Shown: in pieces, positions 20,901 through 30,895 of the stretch
Layout: each line of letters begins with the position of its first letter
Position numbering within the stretch: the first letter of the stretch is position 1
NCBI RefSeq assembly: GCF_000439455.1
Contig: NC_021833.1
Span: forward strand, 558,001 to 622,000
Direction of reading: 5' to 3'
DNA: 64,000 bases
Source of the DNA: Spiroplasma diminutum CUAS-1
Lineage (GTDB): Bacteria; Bacillota_I; Bacilli_A; Mycoplasmatales; Mycoplasmataceae
Translations under genes and position numbers: made by a program
Notes under the pieces: model-generated
What the model saw: only the letters and a program-made list of their open reading frames with translations
What the model was told of the DNA's origin: nothing
Database searches by the model: none

Positions 20901-22592
20901 TTATTTTTTTTCTATTTTTAATTGTTGTTTTAAACTTTTTTTATCTTCTCTTTCTTTTTTTAAAATTAATTTAAATTCACTAGGAGGTATTAATTTTAAT
21001 TCATTTATATCTTCATTATATTCTTCTAATAATAAATCTCTCGTTCTATTTGCAAAGAATTTTATTTTTCCCAATATTAATGTCATAAAGAAAGTAACTA
21101 TACAACTTACTAAAATTGATATTGCACCTCATAAAAATCCGCCACCAATTCAAGTACTCACTCCTGTTAATTCAGGAGCTTTATGTTGAAACATTAAGTA
21201 TCCAAAAATCGAACTTGCACCTTGTAATGCATATGTATTTGAAGCAACAAGAACTAAACTACCAAAAAATACACCTATTGAACAAGCAATTAATGGATAA
21301 AGGTGTTTCAAATTTACTGTAAATAATGAAGGTTCAGTTATTCCTCCAACAATTGCAGATACTCCATTTGATATACCTAAATCTTTTAATTGTCTAACTC
21401 TTCTATTTAATACAACAAAAGCTACTGTTGCAACACCCTGAGATACATTTGATAATGTACATAGTCCCTGAATTATTGTTGCTCCATATGCTGCTTGTCC
21501 TTGAAGAATAACTGGAGTTAATGAATGGTGTAAACCAGTAATAACTAATGGCCCATATAAAGCACCAAGTAATGGTAAAGCAATATATTTAGCAATGTAA
21601 TTAGTACTTAATCAATTAACAGAAATTGATAAGTAATTTGTAAATAACATTCCAATAGGAGCTACGATAAATATTGCAAATATAAATGTAACACCTATTA
21701 TTAATACAGGACTTAATATATTTTTGGCTGTTGTATTTGAAATTTTTGAAGTTCATCTTTCCATATATGCTCCAAAAATAGCTATCCCAATCATTGGAAC
21801 CATTAATCCATTAAAATTAATTTTTCAAGGATATACAATTCCTTCTCCAAATATTGTTCATCCTGGATATTTACCAAGAATTGTTTCTCCAGGACCCACT
21901 TCAACATTTCCCATTGACACTAATCCTGGAGCTGTTAAAACAACTCCAATTAAAATTCCATAAATTGAACTACATCTCATAGCCTTAAAAACTGTATATG
22001 AAACAGCTATTGTAATGAATAGTGAGAAGGTACTTGTTAAAATATCTAGTATACCTGCGAATTCTCCAAAGAAATGAACTGTTTGCGCAAGAGATGTTCC
22101 CTTACCATTTCATTCAACTGTCATTAGAGATCAAATTGTCAATAATAATCCATATCCGATTAATGGATAAACAATTGGTGAAAATACTTTTGATACAAAA
22201 GATAGACATTTATTTGTTATACCTTTTACTCTAAATTTTCCTTTAATTTGATTTATTTCTTCAATCTGTTTTGTTTTAAAATTAATTTTTTCTTTATCAT
22301 TATTTGATAAAACATTACGTCCATCAATATCATAACCATTTATTTGACAAAATGTTTCATAAAAATCAGCAACATCCATACCAATTATTATCTGATACTC
22401 ATCTCCACCTTCATTTTTGTTAATTCCAGTTGCATATGAGCTTTCTCTTATTTTCTGTTCATTTACTATACTTCAATCTTTTAAATGAAATCTCATTCTA
22501 GTCATACAATGAGTAAAATAATTTATATTTTCATATCCACCTAAATCTTTAAAAAGATCCTGAACTGAGTCAATGTATTTCTTTTTAATCAT
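20901..22592 (-). CDS. PTS transporter subunit IIBC, beta-glucoside type
   Basis: A 563-residue transporter. The IIB cysteine is in YFTHCMTRMRFHL (about residue 29). The IIC domain has about ten helices, with GLHHSLTPV and the conserved GGITEPSLFTV loop. A basic, coiled-coil-like tail of about 60 residues (EEYNEDINELKLI onwards) follows the last helix in place of a IIA domain. It should import and phosphorylate a beta-glucoside using an external IIA. The GH1 gene ends 4 bases upstream. Confidence 0.87.
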
Positions 22593-22596
22593 TTTT

Positions 22597-23958
22597 TTAC
22601 CCCTCTTTACTTTCAATTAATTTTTTATATCAATACGCTGATTTCTTAAATTTTCTAGTTTGGTCTTCCAAATTAACTTCAATCAAGCCATATCTATTTT
22701 TAAATGCATTTCTAAAACTTCAACAATCAAGAGCTGCTCAGATATGATATCCAAAACAATTTGAACCATCATCTACAGCTTTTTTAATTTGTGACATATG
22801 ATCCTTTAGAAATTCAATTCTATAGTCATCATTTATCATTCCTTCCACATCTCTAAATCTTTCCTCATTTTCAACACCCATACCATTTTCTGCAATATAT
22901 CATGGAATATTATCGTACTTTTCTTTTAATTCCATTCCTATTTCATAAAGTGCTTCAGGATAAATTTCTCAACCACGATGTGGATTAATCTTTGCGTTCT
23001 TTGGTATTTCAATAACAAATTCATCCATTATTCATCTTTTTTTACCATTACTTTTTGCTTTCACTCGACAAGGGAAATAATAATTAATACCTAAAAAATC
23101 AACTTTTGTTTTTTTAATAATTTTTATTTCTTCTTTTGTGTAATCTGGAAGAATTGAATAATCAGATAATGTTTTATATCATAATTCATTAATAGTACCG
23201 TTATACATAATATCTAATGGTCCTCTATTAACATATGCATCATAAACTTTTGCAGCTTCTATATCTTCTTTTGAATTTGAAAAAGCATAAGTGTAATTTC
23301 AGTTAAAAACTACTCCAATTGGTGCTTTTAGATTAAAATTTCTAAAAGCTAGTATTGCCTTTGAATGCGCTAAAAAAATACCATAAGCTTGTTGAACTGC
23401 TTGTTTTGGATCATCAATTGCGGGATAATGTTTATCATTTAAATATCCCTCATATACAGGAACTAATGGTTCATTAAATGTTACATAATAATCCACATCG
23501 TCACCATATTCATTAAAAATAAATTCGCAGTATTTTATAAAAGATTCAATTACTTCGCGAGAAGATCACCCACCTTTTTTATGAGCTCAAAGTGGCATAT
23601 CAAAATGAAATAATGTCATAATGATTTTTATATTATTATTTCTATATTCATTTATGTAATCATGATAAAAATCTACTGCATCTTTATCTATATTTACTCC
23701 ATCAGGAAATAATCTAGCTCAGGAAAAACCAGTTCTTACTGAATCCAATCCTATTTGGTTAAACATTTTTATGTCTTCTTTATAATGTCTTGTAATATCA
23801 CATGTGATATCTGGCCCTATATTATTATGAAATAATTCAGGACTTTCTTTAAAATATTGATCAAAAGCTAATTCACCAATATTTGTAATACCTTTACCTT
23901 CAGTTTGCATGGCACTCATAGATGCCCCAATTTGAAAGTTTTTTGGAAATTTCATCAT
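22597..23958 (-). CDS. 6-phospho-beta-glucosidase, GH1
   Basis: A 453-residue cytoplasmic enzyme of family GH1. The acid/base Glu is in YYVTFNEPLVP and the nucleophile Glu in YIAENGMG; the C-terminal HIWAALDCWSF lines the phosphoglucoside site. It should hydrolyse the 6-phosphoglucoside delivered by the PTS encoded directly downstream. Two ATG codons are adjacent (23958 and 23955); GGGGGTGG fits the second slightly better. The divergent RpiR regulator is 118 bases away. Confidence 0.9.
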
Positions 23959-23983
23959 CTTTCCACCCCCACTATAAGTTTAT

Positions 23984-24033
23984 TTAATGGAAGATTTTTT
24001 TACAATATATTTTTTAAATGGAGAATTTTTTTT
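23984..24033. promoter_or_regulatory. Paired direct repeats in the divergent bgl/rpiR promoter region
   Basis: TTAATGGAAGATTTTTTT and TTAAATGGAGAATTTTTTTT occur about 30 bases apart, three helical turns, in the only gap between the divergent GH1 and RpiR genes. They may be binding sites for the RpiR protein. TATAAT at 24056-24061 serves the plus-strand gene. Confidence 0.4.
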
Positions 24034-24076
24034 GAAAATAAGAAAAAATTTGCTAATATAATTTAAGGTGATAAAA

Positions 24077-24829
24077 ATGTTCAAAAGTATTAAAGAAAAA
24101 TTAATTTTAATTAAAAGTAATCCAGAAAATCAAACTCATGTTGTTATTGCGAATTATCTATTAGATTGTATTCAAAATAAAAAAACACCAAAGATTAATG
24201 AGTGTTCAAAGGAAAGTTTTTGTTCCGAATCTGTTATAACTGCATTTGCAAAAAAATATGGATATGATGGTTTTAAAGAACTTGCTATAAGAATTAAAGT
24301 AGAAACAGAATACTACGATTGATCAGCTTTAAAAGATGTTGATATTAAAAATAATAATAATTATAGAAATTTAATTAATAAATCAATTGATTTAATCGAT
24401 ATTCAAGAAGAAAAGATAAACAATTTAATTAATGATATAAAAAAAGCTAAAAATGTATATTCAATAAGTTGTTACCAGCAATTATTTAATACAGAACTAT
24501 TTGTAAGTGAATTAAACTTACTTGGGTATAATGCTTATTTTAATTATCAAAGAAAATTAAATGAAGCCTGAGTAAATAGAGCAACTACGGAAGATGTTTT
24601 TATAATTATTGCCTTTGGACTTGATAATCAGTATATAATAAATTTTTATAATCTATTAAAAGAAAAAACAAATAATATTTTTATTATTTGCTCACCATCT
24701 CAGAAACATAAATTTGACAAATTTAAAGAAATAATAATTGTTGATTATTATGATAGAGGAACATTTTTAGAATCTACAAGAAGTTCCCTAATTATGTATT
24801 TAATGAGCTATATAGTTTACAAATTATAA
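24077..24829 (+). CDS. MurR/RpiR-family transcriptional regulator of the beta-glucoside genes
   Basis: A 250-residue regulator with an N-terminal helix-turn-helix domain (INECSKESFCSESVITAFAK, about residues 40-60, then YDGFKELAIRIK) and a C-terminal SIS sugar-isomerase-like domain that would bind a phosphosugar. AAGGTG lies 8 bases before ATG 24077; an in-frame GTG at 24068 overlaps that site and is unlikely. Divergent from the GH1/PTS pair, which it most likely controls. Confidence 0.82.
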
Positions 24830-24861
24830 AAAAGAAAGACCTTAATAGTCTTTCTTTTTTA
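24829..24861. terminator. Convergent terminator, 13-bp stem
   Basis: AAAAAAGAAAGAC and GTCTTTCTTTTTT around CTTAATA. It closes both the RpiR gene and the aldo/keto reductase gene, whose stop codon lies in its right arm. Confidence 0.85.
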
Positions 24862-25683
24862 AAAATCAAAGTTATCTGGATCTGGTCCATCTCTATATTC
24901 TTTAATACTTGCCAATAAATTCATATCCTCTAAAGTCAATTCAAAATCTCCTATTTGAACATTTTCAATTACTCTTGAAGGTTTTGATGATTTTGGAATA
25001 ATTACATAATCTAATTGATAAGCTCATCTTAAACAAATTTGAGCTGTACTTTTATTATATTTTTTTGCAAGTAATTGAATTTCTTCAATATCAAAGCATT
25101 TTCCTCTAATCATTGTTCCTCATGATTCAACTAAAATATCATTTTCTTTACAAATTTTTACTACTTGTTGATTTTGTAAAGCAGGATGTAATTCTATTTG
25201 ATTAATTACTGGTTTTATTTTACAAACTTTTAAAAGTTCTTCAATGTGTTGAGGTTGAAAATTACTTACACCAATTGATTTTACTTTCCCTTCTTCAACA
25301 GCTTCTTCTAATGCTTTTCAACATTCAAGTCTATCTTCTGTAGGTCAATGAACTAATAATAAATCAATATAATCCAATTCTAATTCATTTAAAATATCAT
25401 CAATTGCTTGTTTTGCCATTTCATATTTATGATGTGAATTTCACACTTTTGAAGTAATAAATAAATCTTTTCTATTTATATTACTTTCCTTAATTGCTCT
25501 AGCAACAGTTTTATGATTATTGTATATTGAAGCTGTATCAATATGTTTATAACCATTTTCTAAAGCTGCTTTAATAGATTCTAAATTTTCACTTTCATCA
25601 GTTATTTTATATGTTCCTAAACCAACTTGTGGGATTTCTAATCCATTATTAAACTTTAAAGTTTTTTCTAATACTTTATTCAT
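24859..25683 (-). CDS. Aldo/keto reductase
   Basis: A 274-residue (beta/alpha)8-barrel NADPH-dependent reductase. The catalytic tetrad is visible: Asp and Tyr in HIDTASIYNN, Lys in FITSKVWN, His in LLVHWPTEDR. The cofactor site has IPKSSKPSRVIEN. It reduces aldehydes or ketones; the substrate is unknown. A single-gene unit converging with the RpiR gene. Confidence 0.92.
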
Positions 25684-25890
25684 TTTTTGATTCTCCTAAT
25701 CTAAGTTGATTATAAAACTTTAAAGCTAAAATGAGTTTTAATTTTAAAGTTTTATTAAAAAAAATCATACAAGAATTTTACATCTCATATGATTTTTAAT
25801 GACCTAAATAATCTTTAGATCAATATTATTATTTTTTATATTAAAAGATAGTTTATGAATTATTTGTACTAAATAATTGCATTAACATCT

Positions 25891-26868
25891 TTAATCTCTA
25901 TTAACTCAATAAAATTGTTTTCATCCAGTATATGTAACAGTTCTTGGCACAACTCTAAAACTATATGGTACTCCTATAATTTTAGTTACAGATACATCAT
26001 TTGTTAAATTATATTTAGCAAGAACTGAATTAATTTCTTTAAGTGCACTTGTTTCATTATTTGAACTAAGTACTGATTTTTCATTAAATAAAACTAAATA
26101 TAAATCATTTTTAGTTGTACTGAAATATCATTTTACATTTCCTGTAAAACCATTTTCTTCATTTCCACTTACAATTATTATTCCCGCATTATTTGTAATT
26201 TTTTCAACTGAATAATTAACTTGGTTTAGTAATAAACCATATTTGAAAGTTTCTTTTTGTGCTTCCATTAGTGCTTCATTTACACCTCTAAAGCTTCCAA
26301 TACTTCTGTCTTCTAATATATTTGTTATATCAAATAAATTGATATCTCAAGTATATTTTGAAGTTCCTGTATAACCTTCTTCTTTAATACCAGTTATTCT
26401 AAATTCATTTTTTTCACTATCATCAACTTCAACTTTGTATCCAGATTGTGCAATTAGTCTATCTAATTCTATACGAGCATTAGCTTTTGAAGAAAATTCT
26501 CCCAAATGACCACCAGGTAGTTTTGTTGTTATATCAGTTAGAATTAAATTGTAATGATAAAGTGAAGTTCCAGTGTATCCTTTTGATTCATCTCCAGTTA
26601 CAATAAATAATCCTTCATATTTTTCATCCACATTTACTGCATAACCACTTGCAGCTATTATCAAGTTAAGAGATCTTCTAGCTGCAGTTTTTGAAACAAA
26701 TGTTCCCAAATCTCCCCCAGGTAATCTATCTTCAATATTAATTGCTCTTGGATTTTTTTCTATTTCATTATTATTTTCTATAATCAAATTATTATTAGTG
26801 TTGTTAACTATTGGTAATATTGGTGCTCCAATTGATGAAGCACTAATAATACTTAGTAAAAATTTCAT
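25891..26868 (-). CDS. Secreted protein with LPG-type ~62-residue repeats (three units)
   Basis: A 325-residue exported protein. The signal peptide (MKFLLSIISASSIGAPILPI) has no lipobox cysteine. Two clear repeats begin at RLPGGDLGTF and KLPGGHLGEF; each runs through a helix with an Ala-Arg pair, a YxVxVDD-like strand, an FxxTG strand and a G-Y-T-G-T-S turn. A third, diverged unit (IGSFRGVNEA onwards, ending GFTGNVKWYF) follows, then a tail ending KQFYWVNRD. Most downstream gene of the cluster. No known family recognised; the repeat resembles half of a SPOR fold (inference). Confidence 0.75.
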
Positions 26869-26922
26869 TTAAATTTCCTTTCAATTCCAACCCCAGCGAC
26901 CGCTTTAATAATTAATAAAAAA

Positions 26923-27678
26923 CTAATTTACTTTTTTACTCTCATAAAGTTCGTATGTGTAAATTGATTGACCAATAAATCCAGCATTTCTATCCCCAGA
27001 AAGTCTAAAGCTTCCTTCAAGAGAATCATCAACTAAAACCACATAACCAGTTTTTGAAATCATTGAGTCCATTCTCGATCTTGCTAATTCTTTTGATCTA
27101 AAGAAACCTAAATAAGCTCCCGGTAACTTTTCTGTTATATTTGTATATCGTTCATCTATTTTATAAGTGTATTCAGAAGAGTCTGAATAACCTTCTGCTA
27201 TATTTCCTGAAACTATAAATTTATCTTCTTGACTATCGTCAACAGTAACTTTATATTCACTTTCTTGAATTATTTTATCCATTTGAATTCTTGCTAATTC
27301 CTTTGTATCAAATACTCCTAAATAAGCTCCTGGAAGTTTATTTAATATACTTTTATTTGTTAAGGTATATTCATATAAACTTAAACCAGTATAACCTTTT
27401 GATTCATCTCCTCTTAAAATAAAAAGTCCTTCATATTTAGATTCTATTAAAACTGAATAACTACTATCTGTAATTAATTTTTGCATTCTAGTATTTGCTT
27501 CAGCAAATGATTCAAACCTTCCTAAGTCTCCCCCAGGTAATCTCAAATTTATGTCAATTAAGTTTTGATAATTTAATATGTTATTATGTTTTTTATTTAC
27601 AAGATTTATATTATTTGTAGTTACTAATGCTGGAGATGTAATAGAAAAACCAGCAATAAAACATAATATTTTTATCAT
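26923..27678 (-). CDS. Secreted protein made of three LPG-type repeats
   Basis: A 251-residue protein with a signal peptide (MIKILCFIAGFSITSPALV) and three full repeats starting at RLPGGDLGRF, KLPGAYLGVF and KLPGAYLGFF. Units two and three are closely alike (SKELARSRMD, VVLVDDS, then G-x-S-x-YTYEL), so one probably arose by duplication. Two ATG codons are adjacent (27681, 27678); AAAGGA fits the second better. It is followed by the 25891-26868 gene after 54 bases. Confidence 0.75.
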   Translation of the reverse strand: MIKILCFIAGFSITSPALVTTNNINLVNKKHNNILNYQNLIDINLRLPGGDLGRFESFAEANTRMQKLITDSSYSVLIESKYEGLFILRGDESKGYTGLSLYEYTLTNKSILNKLPGAYLGVFDTKELARIQMDKIIQESEYKVTVDDSQEDKFIVSGNIAEGYSDSSEYTYKIDERYTNITEKLPGAYLGFFRSKELARSRMDSMISKTGYVVLVDDSLEGSFRLSGDRNAGFIGQSIYTYELYESKKVN

Positions 27679-27761
27679 CATTGATCCTTTCTTTTCCAAC
27701 CAACCAACCCTATATATTGATACTTATTAAGATATTAAGATTAATTTATATAAAAGGATTT

Positions 27762-28547
27762 TTATTTCTTAATTTCATATGTATAAATTGAACTACCAAT
27801 ATATCCTGCTTTTTCATCTCCTGTTAATATAAATTTTTCATCTTGTGAATCATCAACTAAAACTATATATTTAGTTTTAAAAATTATATTATTAATTCTA
27901 TTTCTTGCATCTTGCTTTGTACTAAATTGTCCTAAATAAGCTCCTGGTAGTAATTCAGTAATATCTATTAATTCAGGTGGTTCTGGTGGATCAGGTGGTT
28001 CTGGTTTTATTGGCTCAACTATACATCTATTAGTAATTACATAAACTGTCATAACAGATGATCATATAAATAATAATAAAATTAATATAAGCATTATTTT
28101 TATTCAACTTTGATTAGAATTCATATAAACTACTTCTTTATCGTTATTAAAATTTATATAGTTTTTATAACTTGTATCTTTTATATATTTTTTTCTCAAT
28201 GTAGAGACAAAATTATTAAGATCTGTATTATGTTCAATAATTAAGTCATTTGATATATCTAATTGATTCGAATTAATTTCAATTACGTCTGCTTTGTTTA
28301 TTATACTTTTGTAATCTTTTAAAGTAGATAGATCAGTTTTATAGAAAAAACCAAAATACTTTTCTTCATGTTTAATTCAAAAGAAAGGTTTAATTTCATT
28401 GTCCGATTTTTTATTAACAAACTTTACTTCAAGTAAACTTACCATTTCTAACTTTTTTTGTTTAAAGGCATTTGTTAAAACATATCTAAAATTGCTCTTA
28501 CAAAAAATACATAATTTATTGTATGTTGGATAAATTGAATACTTCAT
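27762..28547 (-). CDS. Membrane protein: cysteine-pair domain, one helix, proline linker, one LPG repeat
   Basis: A 261-residue protein. The N-terminal cytoplasmic domain of about 150 residues begins with a CxxC pair (LCIFCKSNF). One membrane helix (about residues 153-176) is followed by a rigid PEPPDPPEPPE linker, then a single LPG repeat starting LLPGAYLGQF and ending SIYTYEIKK. The repeat is thus displayed outside and tied to an inner domain, as in a receptor. The first half is reached only by reading TGA as Trp. Confidence 0.75.
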
Positions 28548-28647
28548 TTTTTACTCCCTATATATTAAAGAAAATTTTTTAAATATTTCTTTTAATTAAT
28601 ATATAACGGAATCTTTTTTATTAATTGTTATATAAAATCTATAACAA

Positions 28648-29244
28648 TTAATGTAAAACTAATTCAATGATTTCATTTTTAAGTTCATCAAATTGTTTTT
28701 GATCAATAATTTTCTGATTCAATAAGTCATTAATAGATAAAATTTTTTTATCAAAATAACTGTTTACTTCTTCAAATTGCTTTTTAATCTCCATCATGTG
28801 ATTTTTAAAATTTATTGTATTAATTTTAAATGATTCAATCATGGTTTTTTTTAATGTAATTAAATATTTGTTTTTTAAGCTATCAATACTTTTTAAAAAA
28901 GTGTCAATTAATTCTTTTTGTAAAAATATTGCTAATTGATTAGTATCAATCAAATTTGAAACTAAAGAGCTTTTAATGATAATATGATTTGATGAGACAA
29001 TTAAATTCTCTTCATCTTTAATATATTTTAATTTAAACGGATAATTTGTTTTAATTATTATATCTCCCTTTTTAGTTATAAATTTTTGATTAATTTTTAC
29101 ACAAAATTTTTTTTGTTCATAATTTCATTGCTGTTTTATAATGTAAATACTATTATTACAATTTGGACAATTATTTTCAAAATGTTCATATCTGGATATA
29201 ATCAGTCCTCTATTTATGGTAAATATATTTTTTAATTTCTTCAA
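28648..29244 (-). CDS. Zinc-ribbon-like protein with coiled-coil tail, TTG start
   Basis: A 198-residue cytoplasmic protein. An early CPNC pair (NNCPNCNNSIYI) suggests half of a zinc ribbon; a beta-rich middle (KGDIIIKTNYPFKLKYI) and a long helical tail (residues 115-198) follow. No ATG fits: GAGGAG stands 9 bases before TTG 29244, which I take as the start. The layout of the first 110 residues resembles the inner domain of the neighbour at 27762-28547. First gene of the repeat-protein cluster. Confidence 0.65.
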
Positions 29245-29400
29245 TTCTAATATCTCCTCATTATTTTAAAAAGTTTTATAGTTGCTATATATTAAAATTA
29301 ACAAATTAAATTTGAGAAAAATTATTGAAATAAATATATAACCATTTTTTATATTTAATATATTTATTTATTGTCATAAATAATTATTATATATAAATAA

Positions 29401-29431
29401 AAAAAACACCAATAAATTGGTGTTTAGTTTT
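29401..29431 (-). terminator. Terminator of the second beta-glucosidase operon
   Basis: AAACACCAAT/ATTGGTGTTT with a two-base loop and A/T tracts, about 50 bases after the stop of the GH1 gene at 29479. Confidence 0.75.
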
Positions 29432-29478
29432 TAAAACTATTAAAAGAAAATACAGTTAAATTTTACTGATTTCTTTTA

Positions 29479-30894
29479 TTAATCTAAATCAGTTCCATTT
29501 GAAGATATTACTTTTTTGTATCAATAGAAACTATCTTTTCTATATCTTTTCATATCTTTTAAATCAAACTCATCTCTGTTTACATAAACAAATCCATATC
29601 TTTTTGAAATACCTTGATGTGTTGAAACTAAATCAATTGCACTTCAAGGATTATATCCAAATAGTTTTACTCCATCATTTATAATGTCTGGAATTTGTTC
29701 AATATGTTTTCTTAAATAATCAATTCTATAGTCGTCATGTATTTTACCATCATCTGTTAGTACATCTTTTGCACCAAGTCCATTTTCAGTTATAACTATT
29801 GGTAAGTTATATCTATCGTGTAAAGCTCTTGCTGTTAATCTAAATCCAATAGGATCAACTTCTCAACCATACTCTGTTTTTTCTAAGTTAGAGTTTTTAG
29901 CAGATTGGAACATTCCTTCCAAGTTAAATCCCATTTGTTGATCTCCAACAACAAAATCTTGATCTTTTGTTGGAGCTTTTACAGTCATAGAACTGTAATA
30001 GTTAAAAGCAATAAAGTCAATTTTTGCTTTTTTAAATAAGTCCATTTCTTCTGATGTCATTTGAATATTGTAATTATTTTCTTTTCAGAAATTTAATAGA
30101 ATTTGATCATATTCACCTTTTACAAATGGATCAATATAAATTCAATTTCTTATTAAATTGGCGTTATGTGCTGCAAGAACATCTTCGGGTTTACTTGTTT
30201 CAGGATAGACTAAAGAGATGTTTGGAGCAGGTCCAATTTTAGCATCTTTATCAATTGTTCTTAAAGCCAATATTGCTTTTGCTTGTGCAATATTCATGTT
30301 GTGGAACATTTGATATGATTCTTCACCTTTATCCACGCCTGTCATTCTTTTTCCAAGTAAGTGACCAAACATAATAACCATATTTTGCTCATTAATTGTT
30401 TGTCAATATTTAACCTTAGTTTTATATTCATTGAATAAAGTTGTTGCATATTTAACATATGCTTCAACTGCTAATTCTTTATTATTTCATCCACCTTGTT
30501 CTTCTAAATAATTTGGTAAATCAAAGTGATGTATTGTAACCAATGGTTCAATTTTGTTTTTAATTAATTCATCAATCAAATCATGATAGAACTTAATTCC
30601 TTTTTCATTTGGAGTTGTTTCAACTCCTGTTGGATAAATTCTTGTTCAGTTAATTGAAAAACGATAAGATTTAAATCCCATTTCAGCCATTAAAGCAACA
30701 TCTTCTTTTCAATGATTATAATGGTCTGCTGCTACTTTAAAATCTGTTATATCTTTAATATTTAATCCAGCAATAAATCCTCCTGACTTAACATCTTGAA
30801 CTGATGGGCCTTTCCCATCAGCATCTCATGCCCCTTCTACTTGATAGGCACTTGTTGACGCTCCTCATAAGAAATCTTTTGGTATATTTTTCAT
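29479..30894 (-). CDS. 6-phospho-beta-glucosidase, GH1 (second copy)
   Basis: A 471-residue GH1 enzyme starting IPKDFLWGASTSAYQVEGA. The acid/base Glu is in WQTINEQNMV and the nucleophile Glu in IVITENGLG; GYNPWSAIDLVS near the end is typical. The INEQ in place of NEP matches a subgroup found in Firmicutes and mollicutes. Its start lies 1 base after the stop of the IIABC transporter gene, so the two are translated together. Sequence is clearly distinct from the copy at 22597-23958, suggesting different sugars. Confidence 0.9.
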
Positions 30895-30895
30895 T

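Noticed and set aside
25891-28052. LPG repeats as a true SPOR peptidoglycan-binding domain
   Set aside because: Only the strand-helix part is similar, and SPOR has a further helix-strand half and binds naked glycan; the organism has no wall. Kept only as a structural comparison.
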